Of a stretch of 64,000 bases of DNA, positions 28,301-37,030 are shown one piece after another. A model generated the notes under the pieces. That model searched no databases. It saw only the letters and a program-made list of their open reading frames with translations, and had not been told where the DNA came from. The DNA is taken from assembly GCF_000876655.1 (NCBI RefSeq), contig NZ_JYCN01000015.1, forward strand, positions 182,154 to 246,153, read 5' to 3'. This stretch comes from Arthrobacter sp. SPG23 (GTDB lineage Bacteria; Actinomycetota; Actinomycetes; Actinomycetales; Micrococcaceae). Each line of letters begins with the position of its first letter. Positions within the stretch are counted from its first letter, which is position 1. A program made the position numbers and the translations under genes.

Positions 28301-29932
28301 CGGACGCGTCACTCGACCCCCGGCGTCGGACTCATTTCCCCGCCCCCGCACCACGACATCTACTCGATCGAGGACCTCGCCCAGCTCATTTATGACGCGA
28401 AGCGTGCCAATCCTTCGGCCCGGGTGCACGTCAAGCTCGTCTCCGAGGTGGGAATCGGCACGGTTGCCGCCGGTGTCACCAAGGCGAAGGCCGACGTCGT
28501 ACTGGTTTCCGGTCACGACGGCGGTACCGGCGCCTCGCCGCTGAACTCGCTCAAGCACGCCGGTGTTCCCTGGGAGCTGGGGCTCGCAGAGACCCAGCAG
28601 ACCCTGATGCTCAACGGCCTGCGCGACCGCGTGGTGGTGCAGGTGGACGGCCAGCTCAAGACCGGCCGCGACGTCGTGATCGCCGCGCTGCTCGGCGGCG
28701 AGGAATTCGGCTTCGCCACGGCACCCCTGGTGGTTGAGGGCTGCATCATGATGCGCGTCTGCCACCTGGACACCTGCCCGGTGGGCGTTGCGACGCAGAA
28801 CCCCGAACTGCGCGCCCGCTTCAGCGGCAAGCCCGAGTTCGTGGTCAACTTCTTCGAGTTCCTTGCCGAAGAGGTTCGCGAGATCCTCTCGGAGCTTGGC
28901 TTCCGGAGCATCGAAGAGGCAATCGGCCACGCCGAAATGCTGGACACGCGTGAAGCGATCAGCCACTGGAAGGCCGAAGGGCTGGACCTGGATCCGATCC
29001 TGCACGGACTCGAGTTCGACGACGACGCCCCGCTGCGCAACCTGACCGGACAGAACCACGAGCTGGACAAGCACTTCGACCAGCGGCTCATCACCATGGC
29101 CGCCGAGGCGCTGACCGACCGCAGCCCCGTGAAGATTGCCGTGGACGTCATCAACACGGACCGTTCCGTGGGCACCATGCTGGGCCACGTCGTCACCAAG
29201 ACGTTCGGTACGGACATCCTGGCGACCGACACGATCGACATCACGCTGACCGGCACCGCGGGCCAGTCGCTGGGCGCGTTCCTGCCCGCCGGCATCACCC
29301 TGCGCATGTTCGGCGACTCGAACGACTACGTGGGCAAGGGCCTCTCCGGCGGCCGCATCATCGTCCGCCCGGACCGCACCAACGTGTTCCAGGCCGAGAG
29401 CAACGTGATTGCCGGCAACGTGATCGGCTACGGCGCCACCAGCGGCGAGATGTACCTGCGCGGCCAGGTGGGCGAACGCTTCCTGGTCCGCAACTCCGGC
29501 GCCACCGCAGTTGTTGAAGGCATCGGCGACCACGGCTGCGAGTACATGACCGGCGGACAGACGCTGATCATCGGCCGGACGGGCCGCAACTTCGGTGCCG
29601 GCATGTCCGGCGGAACGGCCTACGTGCTGGACCTGCGGACCACCCGCGTCAACAAGCAGGCGCTGGAGTCCGGCGAACTGCAGCTGCGTGAACTGGACGC
29701 CGAGGACCGCGACATCGTCCATGGCCTGCTGCTCAAGCACGTTGAAGAAACCGAATCGCTGCACGCGCAGCGGCTGCTCGAAAACTTCGACGACACCGCA
29801 GCCCGCATTACCAAAGTCCTGCCGCGCGACTACGCGGCCGTATTGCAGACACGCCTTGACGCCATCGAAGAGGGCCTGGACCCCGATGGCGAAGAAGTAT
29901 GGTCTCGAATCCTGGAGGTGACCGGTGGCTGA
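25316..29932 (+). CDS. gltB: glutamate synthase large subunit
   Basis: This 1538-residue NADPH-GOGAT subunit transfers glutamine amide nitrogen to 2-oxoglutarate. The N-terminal class II amidotransferase becomes active after removal of about 44 residues to expose Cys45 (DACGLAI). The FMN/synthase domain contains [20 protein letters not shown] and [13 protein letters not shown]. The 3Fe-4S cysteines are in [15 protein letters not shown]. The C-terminal beta-helix (GXXGXXXG) contains GLSGGRIIV and [14 protein letters not shown] 25316 has AGGAGGAAGG ahead; the frame is open a further 26 codons without homology. It overlaps gltD by 8 bp. Confidence 0.98.
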   Translation: MTQTLHSPSWSEPNQPAAAMSPFKRFAALPEAGGLYNPEQEKDACGLAIIATLRGEPGYDIVDAALTALRNLEHRGAVGADEGTGDGAGLLMQIPDEFFRAVTECELPAPGQYVAGTAFLPAEQREADAAKAGIEGLAADEGLTVLGWREVPIVADLVGAMARACMPYFSQPFFASSTGEVLERNELDSRAWRIRKRAQNKFGVYFPSLSSRTIVYKGMLTTAQLEPFYPDLSDKRFKTKLAIVHSRFSTNTFPSWPLAQPFRTIAHNGEINTVKGNRNWMRARQSQLANPLLGDSPEELYPICTPGASDSASFDEVAELLWLSGRPITHSIMMMIPEAWENHATMDPARKAFYEYHSLLMEPWDGPAAVSFTDGSLVGATLDRNGLRPGRYWITEDGLVVFASEVGVIDVEPSKVVKKGRVSPGKMFLVDTEAGRIIDDEEVKAEVAAANPWAEWVKDNLIDLNDLPEREHVVHTAASVNIRQRTFGYTTEELKILLGPMARTGAEPLGAMGSDTPVAVLSKRPRLLFDYFVQSFAQVTNPPLDAIREELVTSLMCAIGPNGNLLDTKQVRQPQVSLPFPVINNDQLAKIANIETANGDKVAMKVRGLYRPEGGENALRARLTEICEQVSGAINRGVQYVVLSDRDSNAQWAPIPSLLLVSAVHHHLLRSANRTKTALVVEAGDVRETHHVAVLIGYGASAVNPYLAMESVEQLISSGDVVGVTPQDGVYNLIKGLGKGVLKIMSKMGISTVASYTGAQTFEALGLGQELVDEFFAGTHSQLGGVGLDVIAAEVSARHQMAYPEGGIEQPHRPLLGGGEYQWRRDGEPHLFNPETVFRLQHATRERRYDIFKSYTRGVDDQSENLMTLRGLLRFKTGVRPVVPLEEVEPVSSIVKRFSTGAMSYGSISKEAHETLAIAMNRLGGKSNTGEGGEDVDRLLDPERRSAVKQIASGRFGVTSLYLSNADDIQIKMAQGAKPGEGGQLMAQKVYPWVARTRHSTPGVGLISPPPHHDIYSIEDLAQLIYDAKRANPSARVHVKLVSEVGIGTVAAGVTKAKADVVLVSGHDGGTGASPLNSLKHAGVPWELGLAETQQTLMLNGLRDRVVVQVDGQLKTGRDVVIAALLGGEEFGFATAPLVVEGCIMMRVCHLDTCPVGVATQNPELRARFSGKPEFVVNFFEFLAEEVREILSELGFRSIEEAIGHAEMLDTREAISHWKAEGLDLDPILHGLEFDDDAPLRNLTGQNHELDKHFDQRLITMAAEALTDRSPVKIAVDVINTDRSVGTMLGHVVTKTFGTDILATDTIDITLTGTAGQSLGAFLPAGITLRMFGDSNDYVGKGLSGGRIIVRPDRTNVFQAESNVIAGNVIGYGATSGEMYLRGQVGERFLVRNSGATAVVEGIGDHGCEYMTGGQTLIIGRTGRNFGAGMSGGTAYVLDLRTTRVNKQALESGELQLRELDAEDRDIVHGLLLKHVEETESLHAQRLLENFDDTAARITKVLPRDYAAVLQTRLDAIEEGLDPDGEEVWSRILEVTGG

Positions 29933-31382
29933 TCCACGCGGATTTCTGAAAGTACGTCAGCGTGAAACCCAGCCGCGCCGTCCCGTTCCCGTCCGCATCA
30001 TGGACTGGAAGGAAGTGTACGAGGCCCAGGAAAAGGGTGTCCTGAAGAGCCAGGCCGGCCGCTGCATGGACTGCGGCGTGCCGTTCTGCCACCAGGGCTG
30101 CCCGCTGGGCAACCTGATTCCCGAGTGGAACGACCTCGTATGGCGGGACAAGGGCGAGGAAGCGATTGAGCGGCTGCACGCCACCAACAACTTCCCGGAG
30201 TTCACCGGCCGCCTGTGCCCGGCTCCCTGTGAGGCGTCCTGCGTGCTGGGGATCAACCAGCCCGCGGTGACCATCAAGCAGGTTGAAGTGTCCATCATTG
30301 ATGAGGCCTTCGACAATGGCTGGGTCAACCCGCTGCCGCCGACCCGCCTGACGGGCAAGACCGTGGCAGTGGTGGGCTCCGGCCCTGCCGGCCTGGCCGT
30401 GGCCCAGCAGCTGACGCGCGTGGGTCACACCGTTGCCGTGTACGAGCGTGACGACAAGATCGGCGGGCTCCTGCGGTACGGCATTCCCGACTTCAAGATG
30501 GAGAAGGAGCAGGTTGACCGGCGCCTTGAGCAGATGAAGGCCGAAGGCACCCGATTCCGCACCGGGGTTGCTGTCGGTACTGACGTGACCTGGGAGCAGC
30601 TCCGCCGGCGTTACGACGCCGTGGTGGTTGCCACCGGTGCCACCGTGCCGCGCGACCTGCCCATTCCGGGCCGCGAGCTCGAAGGCGTCCACTACGCCAT
30701 GGATTACCTCGTTCCCGCCAACCGTGTGGTGGCGGGGGAGCAGGTGGAGAACCAGATCCACGCCAAGGGCAAGCACGTGGTGATCCTGGGTGGCGGCGAT
30801 ACGGGTGCGGACTGCCTCGGCACCGCGCACCGCCACGGCGCCGCGTCGGTGACCACGCTGGCGATCGGTAAGCAGCCGTCCGTGGAACGCACCCCGAACC
30901 AGCCCTGGCCCACATTCCCCACGCTTTTCGAGGTGGCGAGTGCGCACGAAGAAGGCGGCGAGCGGACGTACCTGGCCTCCACGGTGGAGTTCGTTGGCGA
31001 AAACGGCAAGCTCACGGGCGTTAAGGTTGCCGAGACCGAATTCGTGGACGGCAAGCGCCTCCCCAAGGCCGGCACCGAGCGGATCATTCCCGCAGACCTG
31101 GTGTTCCTGTCCCTGGGCTTCACCGGTGCGGAGCCTGCCGGCATCACCGATCAGGTCCACGCCGAATTCGATGGCCGCGGCAACGTGGCGCGTGACGGCT
31201 ACTACATGACCAACACCGAGGGTGTGTTCGTTGCCGGTGACGCCGGCCGCGGGCAGTCCCTCATCGTTTGGGCCATCGCTGAAGGCCGCGCCTGCGCTGC
31301 GGCGGTCGACAAATTCCTGATGGGAACCACGATCCTGCCTGCCCCGGTTGCCCCAACCGACCGGGCGATCGCCGTTCTCTAG
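29925..31382 (+). CDS. gltD: glutamate synthase small subunit
   Basis: This 485-residue NADPH-dependent FAD/Fe-S subunit passes electrons to GltB. The N-terminal 4Fe-4S cysteines are in [18 protein letters not shown] and [12 protein letters not shown] binding is [17 protein letters not shown] and NADPH binding is [15 protein letters not shown]. The C-terminal FAD motif is [22 protein letters not shown] 29925 ([10 protein letters not shown]) overlaps the end of gltB. Confidence 0.98.
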   Translation: MADPRGFLKVRQRETQPRRPVPVRIMDWKEVYEAQEKGVLKSQAGRCMDCGVPFCHQGCPLGNLIPEWNDLVWRDKGEEAIERLHATNNFPEFTGRLCPAPCEASCVLGINQPAVTIKQVEVSIIDEAFDNGWVNPLPPTRLTGKTVAVVGSGPAGLAVAQQLTRVGHTVAVYERDDKIGGLLRYGIPDFKMEKEQVDRRLEQMKAEGTRFRTGVAVGTDVTWEQLRRRYDAVVVATGATVPRDLPIPGRELEGVHYAMDYLVPANRVVAGEQVENQIHAKGKHVVILGGGDTGADCLGTAHRHGAASVTTLAIGKQPSVERTPNQPWPTFPTLFEVASAHEEGGERTYLASTVEFVGENGKLTGVKVAETEFVDGKRLPKAGTERIIPADLVFLSLGFTGAEPAGITDQVHAEFDGRGNVARDGYYMTNTEGVFVAGDAGRGQSLIVWAIAEGRACAAAVDKFLMGTTILPAPVAPTDRAIAVL

Positions 31383-31455
31383 TCACAAACGGGGGACCAC
31401 GGAAGTTCACCTGCGGTATAACTCCATTCCAGAAACAGACCAATAGGGTAGGTAT

Positions 31456-32946
31456 ATGAGACGCGCAAAAATCGTGGCAACGTTCGGACCGGCTATTTCC
31501 AGCTACGAGAACACCCTCGCAGTTGTTGAAGCCGGCGTGGATGTTGCCCGCATGAACATGAGCCACGGCGACTACTCGGTGCACGACGTGACGTACGAGA
31601 ACGTCCGCAGGGCCTCGAAGCAGCTCGGCAAGCCCGTGGCAATCATGGCTGACCTCCAGGGTCCCAAGATCCGCCTGGGCCGATTTGTTGACGGCCCGCA
31701 CGAACTGGCCGTCGGTGACATCTTCACCATCACCACCGAAGACGTCCCGGGCACCAAGGACATCTGCTCCACCACGCTCAAGAGCCTGACCGACGACGTC
31801 AACGTCGGCGATGCGCTGCTGATCGACGACGGCAAGGTCGCCCTGCGGGCCCTTGAGGTCGACGACGTCAAGGTGGTCGCCCAGGTGACTGTCGGCGGCA
31901 TGGTCTCCAACAACAAGGGCATCAACCTGCCCGGTGTTGCCGTCAACGTCCCCGCCCTGAGCGAAAAGGACGAGGACGATCTGCGCTGGGCCATGCGCCG
32001 CGGCGTGGACATGGTCGCCCTGTCCTTCGTGCGTGACGCCTCGGACATCAAGCGCGTCCACGAGATCATGGACGAAGAGGGACGCCGGGTGCCGGTGATC
32101 GCGAAGATCGAGAAGCCGCAGGCTGTTGACCAACTGCACGAGATCATCGACGCCTTCGATGCGATCATGGTGGCCCGTGGTGACCTCGGCGTGGAGCTGC
32201 CCCTCGAAGAGGTGCCGATCGTCCAGAAGCGCGCCATCGAACTGGCCCGCCGCTGGGCCAAGCCGGTCATCGTTGCCACCCAGGTGCTCGAGTCCATGAT
32301 CGACAACCCGCGCCCCACCCGCGCGGAGGCTTCGGACTGCGCCAACGCAGTGCTCGACGGCGCCGACGCAGTTATGCTCTCCGGCGAGACGAGCGTGGGC
32401 AAGTACCCGATCGAAACCGTCAAGGTCATGGCCCGGATCATCGAATCCACCGAGGTCCACGGCCTCGAGCGCGTGCCCCCGCTGGGTACCAAGCCCAAGA
32501 CCCGTGGCGGTGCCATCACCCGCGCCGCCGTCGAGATCGCCGACCAGCTGGACGCCAAGTACATCTGTGCATTCACCCAGTCCGGTGATTCCGCACGCCG
32601 CCTCTCCCGCCTGCGTCCGGTCCGGCCGGTCTTCGCGTTCACTCCGGTGGAGCACGTGTGGAACCAGCTTGCACTGACCTGGGGCATCCAGCCGGTCCTG
32701 GTTCCCATGGTGGACCACACCGATGAAATGACCGCCCAGGTGGACCGCAGCCTGCTGGAACTGAACCTGGTGGAAGACGGCGACCTGGTGGTCATCGCTG
32801 CCGGTTCCCCTCCCGGAAAGGCCGGTTCGACCAATTCGCTGAAGGTGCACAAGGTGGGCGACCTGACCGACACCGGTCGCTCCGGTGAAGGCGTCAGTAA
32901 CAAGGAAAAGCTCGGGCCCTGGCCGGAAAAGAAGAAGAAGGCCTAG
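31456..32946 (+). CDS. pyk: pyruvate kinase
   Basis: This 496-residue glycolytic enzyme makes pyruvate and ATP from PEP. It shows RRAKIVATFGPA, ARMNMSHG, IMADLQGPKIRLG, VPVIAKIEKPQAV (catalytic Lys), DAIMVARGDLGVE and PVIVATQVLESM, and has the B domain and C-terminal effector domain. AGGGTAGG lies 4 bp before ATG. A -10-like TATAAC is at 31417-31422. A strong double hairpin follows the stop. Confidence 0.98.
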   Translation: MRRAKIVATFGPAISSYENTLAVVEAGVDVARMNMSHGDYSVHDVTYENVRRASKQLGKPVAIMADLQGPKIRLGRFVDGPHELAVGDIFTITTEDVPGTKDICSTTLKSLTDDVNVGDALLIDDGKVALRALEVDDVKVVAQVTVGGMVSNNKGINLPGVAVNVPALSEKDEDDLRWAMRRGVDMVALSFVRDASDIKRVHEIMDEEGRRVPVIAKIEKPQAVDQLHEIIDAFDAIMVARGDLGVELPLEEVPIVQKRAIELARRWAKPVIVATQVLESMIDNPRPTRAEASDCANAVLDGADAVMLSGETSVGKYPIETVKVMARIIESTEVHGLERVPPLGTKPKTRGGAITRAAVEIADQLDAKYICAFTQSGDSARRLSRLRPVRPVFAFTPVEHVWNQLALTWGIQPVLVPMVDHTDEMTAQVDRSLLELNLVEDGDLVVIAAGSPPGKAGSTNSLKVHKVGDLTDTGRSGEGVSNKEKLGPWPEKKKKA

Positions 32947-32954
32947 TACGTCTC

Positions 32955-33026
32955 CTGCGTGCGGCGAGAGCCGCACGCAGAACAAAAGGGAGGATCCCCG
33001 CCGGTTGGCGGGGATCCTCCCTTTTT
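32955..33026. terminator. double hairpin terminator after pyk
   Basis: The first hairpin is an 11-bp stem, CTGCGTGCGGC (32955-32965) / its complement (32970-32980). The second is a long stem starting AAAAGGGAGGATCCCCGCC (32984-33002) with its complement to 33025, ending in a T-run (33022-33026). The second is symmetric and can serve the convergent pdtaR gene as well. Confidence 0.9.
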
Positions 33027-33115
33027 GTCTGTAACTCTTCTGCAGCAGTTGGTGCCGGCGGGCAAGCAGCCCGGCAGGCCGCCGTCGTACACGTGGCCTG
33101 CCGGGGGAGTGGTTG

Positions 33116-33721
33116 CTAGTTGACCTGGTTGATGATGGTTTCGGCAACCTCGCGCATGCTGAGGCGGCGGTCCATGGACGTCTTCTGGATCCAGCGGAAG
33201 GCCTCGGGTTCGGTGAGGCCCATCTTGGTGGTGAGCAGGCTCTTGGCGCGCTCTACGAGCTTGCGGGTGGCGAACTGCTCCTGGAGGTCCGAGACCTCGT
33301 TTTCGAGCGCCTTGATCTCCTCATGGCGGGAGAGTGCGATTTCCAGGGCGGGGATCAGGTCCGCGGGCGTGAACGGCTTGACCACGTAGGCCATCGCGCC
33401 GGCGTCGCGGGCGCGCTCCACGAGCTCCTTCTGGCTGAAGGCCGTGAGGAGGACGACGGGGGCGATACGGGCCTTGACGATCTTCTCGGCTGCCGAGATG
33501 CCGTCCATGACGGGCATCTTGACGTCCATCAGGACGAGGTCGGGCTTGAGTTCCTCGGCGAGCTGGACGGCCTTCTCGCCGTTGTCCGCTTCGCCGATGA
33601 CGTCATAGCCCTCGCCCCGGAGGATTTCGATGATGTCCAGGCGGATAAGGGTCTCGTCCTCGGCGACAATAACGCGGCGCGCCGGCTGGGTGTTGGGGTT
33701 TGACTCCGTCTGTTCTGACAC
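33116..33721 (-). CDS. pdtaR: ANTAR-domain response regulator (PdtaR-type)
   Basis: This 201-residue response regulator binds RNA rather than DNA. The receiver domain (about 15-130) has acidic residues EDE, the phospho-acceptor Asp in LVLMDVKMPVMDG, Thr in LLTAFS and Lys in VVKPFT. A coiled coil leads to the C-terminal ANTAR domain (about 140-195: LVERAKSLLTTKMGLTEPEAFRWIQKTSMDRR). In mycobacteria PdtaR pairs with the kinase PdtaS and acts by antitermination. No kinase is adjacent, which is usual for this pair. Confidence 0.93.
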   Translation of the reverse strand: MSEQTESNPNTQPARRVIVAEDETLIRLDIIEILRGEGYDVIGEADNGEKAVQLAEELKPDLVLMDVKMPVMDGISAAEKIVKARIAPVVLLTAFSQKELVERARDAGAMAYVVKPFTPADLIPALEIALSRHEEIKALENEVSDLQEQFATRKLVERAKSLLTTKMGLTEPEAFRWIQKTSMDRRLSMREVAETIINQVN

Positions 33722-33877
33722 GGGAACTCCTTGAAAGGTACGGCGGGAACTAGTCCATCTTAGTTGTGCCCGCCGTTGTACTTGGAACTGCTTGGGTTCG
33801 TTGCGGCTTCACTGGCGCGATTCTGGAATTCAGCCTATCTGCATGTAGAGTAATTCCGCGCACTGGAAGCGATCGCG

Positions 33878-33907
33878 TTGCTCACAACGCTGCTGTGAGC
33901 CTAAGAT
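33878..33907 (+). promoter_or_regulatory. promoter of tRNA-Leu
   Basis: TTGCTC (33878-33883) and TAAGAT (33902-33907) are spaced by 18 bp, 22 bp before the tRNA 5' end. The rest of the 207-bp gap from pdtaR shows no gene. Confidence 0.55.
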
Positions 33908-33928
33908 TGTTACTTCCGTGTAATCCGC

Positions 33929-34010
33929 GCCCGAGTGGCGGAATTGGCAGACGCGCCGCACTCAAAATGCGGTATCGAAAGGTGTGTGGGTTCGAGTCCC
34001 ACCTCGGGCA
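33929..34010 (+). tRNA. tRNA-Leu(CAA), integration site of the mobile element
   Basis: This 82-nt tRNA has a long variable arm: acceptor GCCCGAG/CTCGGGC, D-arm GGCGGAATTGGCAGACGC, anticodon loop CT-CAA-AA between CCGCA and TGCGG, and T-arm GGGTTCGAGTCCC. No CCA is encoded. A tyrosine integrase gene starts 89 bp after its 3' end, which is the usual arrangement for elements that integrate into the tRNA 3' half and restore it. Confidence 0.96.
33966..34010 (+). other. inferred attL core within the tRNA-Leu 3' half
   Basis: This is inferred from position only: the integrase lies just downstream, and such enzymes commonly use the anticodon-to-3'-end segment. I searched by eye for a second copy of the T-arm/acceptor sequence to 64000 and found none, so the core limits cannot be set here. 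Confidence 0.45.
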
Positions 34011-34048
34011 CAGTGTTTCCGCAGGTCAGCGGGGTTTTAGTCCCCTGA

Positions 34049-34079
34049 GTGTGCACAAAAGCTCGTTTTCTGTGCACAC
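34049..34079. promoter_or_regulatory. inverted repeat upstream of the integrase gene
   Basis: GTGTGCACA (34049-34057) and TGTGCACAC (34071-34079) are perfect inverted 9-mers with 13 bp between, so their centres are 22 bp (about two helix turns) apart. They lie between the tRNA end and the -10 of int. This would suit an integrase arm site, an Xis site or a repressor operator. Confidence 0.65.
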
Positions 34080-34085
34080 GAAGCC

Positions 34086-34101
34086 TAGAGTTTTATGCAT
34101 G
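34086..34101 (+). promoter_or_regulatory. likely leaderless promoter of the integrase gene
   Basis: TAGAGT (34086-34091) lies 7 bp before ATG 34099 with no Shine-Dalgarno sequence. It sits 6 bp after the GTGTGCACA inverted repeat, so a protein bound there would cover the -35 area. Confidence 0.55.
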
Positions 34102-35229
34102 GCCAGCATTTGGGAACGGAAAAAATCGGACGGATCTACGTCGTTCACGGTCCGCTGGCGTAACCCCGAAACGAAGAGGCAAGAGGGGATCACCCTCGCC
34201 ACGTCAGCCGAGGCCCAGACGCTGAAACGCCTCCTTGACGCGAACAATCAGTCCTTCGAAATCGCACAGCATGCGATGGTCAAGAATCAGACCAAGAAAC
34301 CCACGGTCGCTGCGGTGATCCAGGAACACATCGACCTTCTGGTTCGCCCGTCCGTAGGGACTGTCCACACGTACCAAACGATGTTGAAGCTTCACATCGC
34401 GGACGTCATCGGGCACATTCCCGTCGACAAGCTCGACTACCGGCACCTGACCTACTGGATCAAGACGATGCAGAAGAAGGGCAGATCGCCGAAGACCATC
34501 AAGAACAACCATGGCCTCATATACGCGGCCATGGAGACAGCGGTTATGCTCCGCTACCGGAAGGACAATCCTTGCCGCGGCGTAAAGCTCCCGTCAGGTG
34601 AGAAGGCAGAGGATGAGGCCCGGTTCCTGACGCACGCCGAATTTGGGATGATTCTTGAGTCGATGGGGGACCGGTACAGAGCTTTTACTGAGTTCCTGGT
34701 TATGACTGGCACACGCTTTGGCGAGGCCACTGCCGTAACCGTGGCAGATGTGGACCTGATGTCCAAGCCCGCAACAATTCGGATCAATAAGGCATGGAAG
34801 CGCGGTACTGATTCCGAGTACTACATCGGTGCGACCAAGACGGGCGCCGGCAAGAGGACGGTGTCACTGAACCCTCATTTGGTGGAGGTGCTCATTCCCT
34901 TGGTGGCCAGCCGGCCCGGTTCGGATCTCTTGTTCACCACCCCCAAGGGTGAGCGGATCATTCACAAGCTGTATTGGCACCACTATTGGGTTCCTGCTGT
35001 CAAGGCCGCCCAGGCCCGTGGGTTGACTAAGTCGCCCCGGATTCACGATCTGCGCCATACCCACGCGTCCTGGCTGATCCAGGACGGAGTTTCCTTGTTC
35101 ACCGTGTCCAGGCGACTGGGGCACGCCTCCACGCGTACGACGGAGGAGGTATACGGCCACTTGATGCCTCAGGCTCTTCAAGATGCCGCGGACGCCGTTG
35201 AGCGGTCCGCCGTTGTCTGGCGTGGCTAG
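34099..35229 (+). CDS. int: tyrosine-type site-specific integrase
   Basis: This 376-residue phage/ICE-type integrase has an N-terminal AP2-like arm-binding region (WERKKSDGSTSFTVRWRNPETK), a SAM-like core-binding domain (about 65-165) and a catalytic domain. The catalytic residues are Arg in MTGTRFGEA (about 204), HDLRH (about 316), LGH (about 340) and the Tyr nucleophile in TEEVYGHL (about 351). All are present, so it looks active. The frame runs upstream through the tRNA gene, but ATG 34099 is the family start and fits a leaderless promoter. The xis-like gene faces it from downstream. Confidence 0.95.
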   Translation: MASIWERKKSDGSTSFTVRWRNPETKRQEGITLATSAEAQTLKRLLDANNQSFEIAQHAMVKNQTKKPTVAAVIQEHIDLLVRPSVGTVHTYQTMLKLHIADVIGHIPVDKLDYRHLTYWIKTMQKKGRSPKTIKNNHGLIYAAMETAVMLRYRKDNPCRGVKLPSGEKAEDEARFLTHAEFGMILESMGDRYRAFTEFLVMTGTRFGEATAVTVADVDLMSKPATIRINKAWKRGTDSEYYIGATKTGAGKRTVSLNPHLVEVLIPLVASRPGSDLLFTTPKGERIIHKLYWHHYWVPAVKAAQARGLTKSPRIHDLRHTHASWLIQDGVSLFTVSRRLGHASTRTTEEVYGHLMPQALQDAADAVERSAVVWRG

Positions 35230-35247
35230 CGGCGGCACTCGCTCAAA

Positions 35248-35493
35248 CTATGAGTATTTCTGCCGCGCCTGGGCCCGGGTGCCGATCATTCGGACGGAGG
35301 CGGGGGATGTGCTTGTTGACCGGACTTCACGCAGCAGGGCGATCTCTTTCAAGTGGACAGACGTAAAGACGATCTTTCCCTTGCCCCAGACGGAATGCGG
35401 AAACTCTCCCTTGGCGGCCCCGTCGCGGAGCCAGGCTTCTGAGCACTTGAGGACCGAGGCGGCCTCGGCCGGTTCGAAGAATTCGAGTTTCAT
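35248..35493 (-). CDS. excisionase-like HTH protein
   Basis: This 81-residue protein carries a MerR/excisionase-type winged helix: FFEPAEAASVLKCSEAWLRDGAAKGEFPHSVWGKGKIVFTSVHLKEI (about 5-52). This is the size and form of recombination directionality factors found beside tyrosine integrases. It converges on int with an 18-bp gap, and the basic tail (RAQARQKYS) may contact DNA. Its role in excision is inferred from position and fold only. Confidence 0.75.
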   Translation of the reverse strand: MKLEFFEPAEAASVLKCSEAWLRDGAAKGEFPHSVWGKGKIVFTSVHLKEIALLREVRSTSTSPASVRMIGTRAQARQKYS

Positions 35494-35553
35494 GCCTTCT
35501 TCGGTCCTTTCGTGATTTCTTGCTGCGACAGGGGCTTGATGCTGAGTGCTGCC

Positions 35554-35829
35554 CTAGTTCATTGGAGCAAGGCCATCCTGCTGCATGACCGGGCAGTGGA
35601 AAGTCGCTGCAAAGTCATCGGTCTGGCGCTGCACGTTCTCCGGAGAAGCCGTGAACTGGTTCGAGGCTCGTTGGACGAGACCAGCGTTTCCCAGGAAGTT
35701 GAGCTGCCGGCGGATGGTCGACGTCGATGCCTGCAGCTCGGCTCCGATTTCGCCGCAAGTTGACGGGCCGTTCTTGAGTAAGAAGCGGACAATTTGGCTT
35801 CGCGTTCGGTTCATCAGGATGTTCGACAT
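35554..35829 (-). CDS. winged-helix DNA-binding protein
   Basis: This 91-residue ArsR/MarR-like winged helix reads RSQIVRFLLKNGPSTCGEIGAELQASTSTIRRQLNFLGNAGLVQRASNQF. It has no metal-binding Cys pattern. A near-perfect palindrome (CTGTAGACGGGTCTACAG) lies 37 bp upstream of its start and may be its operator. It sits in the control region of the element, so it may set integration or transfer. No target is known. Confidence 0.7.
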   Translation of the reverse strand: MSNILMNRTRSQIVRFLLKNGPSTCGEIGAELQASTSTIRRQLNFLGNAGLVQRASNQFTASPENVQRQTDDFAATFHCPVMQQDGLAPMN

Positions 35830-35865
35830 GGAGACCGGAACCTAAAGAATGAAGGGTGTGCGTTG

Positions 35866-35883
35866 CTGTAGACGGGTCTACAG
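35866..35883. promoter_or_regulatory. palindromic operator candidate
   Basis: CTGTAGACGGGTCTACAG has 8-bp arms and a 2-bp centre. It is in the 229-bp gap between the winged-helix gene and the next plus-strand gene; the rest of the gap shows nothing. Confidence 0.65.
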
Positions 35884-36058
35884 GAGCAGATTACGCCTGC
35901 TGAGGTCATGATGGAAGGGCCTATTTCTTCTCATGAATCTTCCAAGGCACGGGACTCTGATTGCCGAGCAGTAAGACTCGCGGAATACTGGGCGGTAGGG
36001 TGGGCCGAACTAACGTGCTGGACTCCCCGGCATTGAAGTCGCTGATCAAGGGGTTGTT

Positions 36059-36562
36059 GTGCGGACTGACGAGGCAGGGCAGGGTGAGGGGCTGTCGCCT
36101 CAGGCCCAGCTTGCCCGTCGACTGAATCTCCTGCTCGACGTAGTCGTCGCCGAACGCGGGAAGCCGATCACGTTCAGGGAAGTTCAAGCGGACCTTGCCG
36201 CCAGGGGTATCAAGCTGTCGCGCGCGCGATGGTTCTACATGAAAGAGGGGACTGGCCGACTGGTCAGCGATCCTGTGTTGCTGGCTGGCCTCTGCGAGAT
36301 CTTCAAGGTTGACCCGTCGTATCTGGTTGGCGATGACGCTAGCTTACCTGAGCGCATCGATTCGCAGCTTGAGTTCGTCAAGTCCCTTCGCGCGGCTCGC
36401 GTGAAGACCTTTGCCGCACGAACTCTTGGGGATGTGTCACCAGAGACTTTGCAGGCCATCTCTGAGTATCTGAACAAGGATATTGGCCGGCACCCAGGAG
36501 GGGAGCGGGCGGCGGCTAGTCCTCCAGAAGATATTCAAGATGAGCCGCCAGCAGCTCCTTGA
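36059..36562 (+). CDS. helix-turn-helix protein, EspR/XRE-like
   Basis: This 167-residue protein begins LARRLNLLLDVVVAERGKPITFREVQADLAARGIKLSRARWFYMKEGTGRLVSDPVLLAGLCEIFKVDPSYL, a helix-turn-helix like that of mycobacterial EspR (Rv3849). A C-terminal half with a helical segment (ARTLGDVSPETLQAISEYLNKDI) may dimerise. GTG 36059 is the chosen start. Its 3' end overlaps the convergent ArsR-like gene by 47 bp. The Pro-rich tail may be just read-through. It is probably a regulator of the element. Confidence 0.75.
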   Translation: MRTDEAGQGEGLSPQAQLARRLNLLLDVVVAERGKPITFREVQADLAARGIKLSRARWFYMKEGTGRLVSDPVLLAGLCEIFKVDPSYLVGDDASLPERIDSQLEFVKSLRAARVKTFAARTLGDVSPETLQAISEYLNKDIGRHPGGERAAASPPEDIQDEPPAAP

Positions 36563-36839
36563 TCCGTGCCGGGTTGGCTGAATAGCGCGGCGAGCGGCCG
36601 TGGCGACGGCCTGGTTCCACATCGACCACGACGGCGCCCGTTTCCTCCAGTGCCAGCAGGTGCTTGGCCACGCTAGGTTCCCCGGCGCTGACTGATGCCG
36701 CAATGTCCCCGCGGGAGGCAGGGCCGTGCGCCGAGAGGTAGCGAAGGATCTCATTCCTTGAACGGTTGCCAAAGGTCGCGACGGCGGCCTCGACGTCGGC
36801 TGACCATGCGTCGTCGTGAGGCTGGGTAATCCTTGGCAT
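36516..36839 (-). CDS. ArsR-like winged-helix regulator
   Basis: This 107-residue protein has a winged HTH at residues 20-85: SRNEILRYLSAHGPASRGDIAASVSAGEPSVAKHLLALEETGAVVVDVEPGRRHGRSPRYSAN. The form is similar to the one at 35554. It diverges from the sigma-like gene across an AT-rich region with palindromes, so it is well placed to control the transfer genes. Confidence 0.75.
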   Translation of the reverse strand: MPRITQPHDDAWSADVEAAVATFGNRSRNEILRYLSAHGPASRGDIAASVSAGEPSVAKHLLALEETGAVVVDVEPGRRHGRSPRYSANPARIKELLAAHLEYLLED

Positions 36840-36872
36840 GGAACCATTCTTATCTACAGTTCGAAGAAAAGT

Positions 36873-36915
36873 AAGACTCGTCGTCTTGACGATACTTTAA
36901 TTATTCTTGAGAATA
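36873..36915. promoter_or_regulatory. AT-rich divergent control region with palindromes and promoter-like boxes
   Basis: AAGAC-n5-GTCTT (36873-36887) is followed by TTGACG (36886-36891) and GAGAAT (36909-36914) at 17-bp spacing on the plus strand. The palindrome ATTCTTGAGAAT (36903-36914) overlaps the -10. The area is clearly AT-richer than the genes on either side. The remaining bases to 37030 hold nothing else clear. Confidence 0.5.
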
Positions 36916-37030
36916 GTTTGCATAGCCTTATTGCATTCGCGGTCGGCCCTGGTTTAGCGGCCATTCTTGAGGTGTCGGGCATGCCGCCACCGGACTTATC
37001 GGAAGCGTTTAGTCGAAGCGGTGAAGACCA

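Noticed and set aside
26582..29764. 1060-codon open frame on the minus strand
   Set aside because: It is antisense to gltB throughout, which has full family motifs. Long antisense frames are a by-product of GC-rich third positions.
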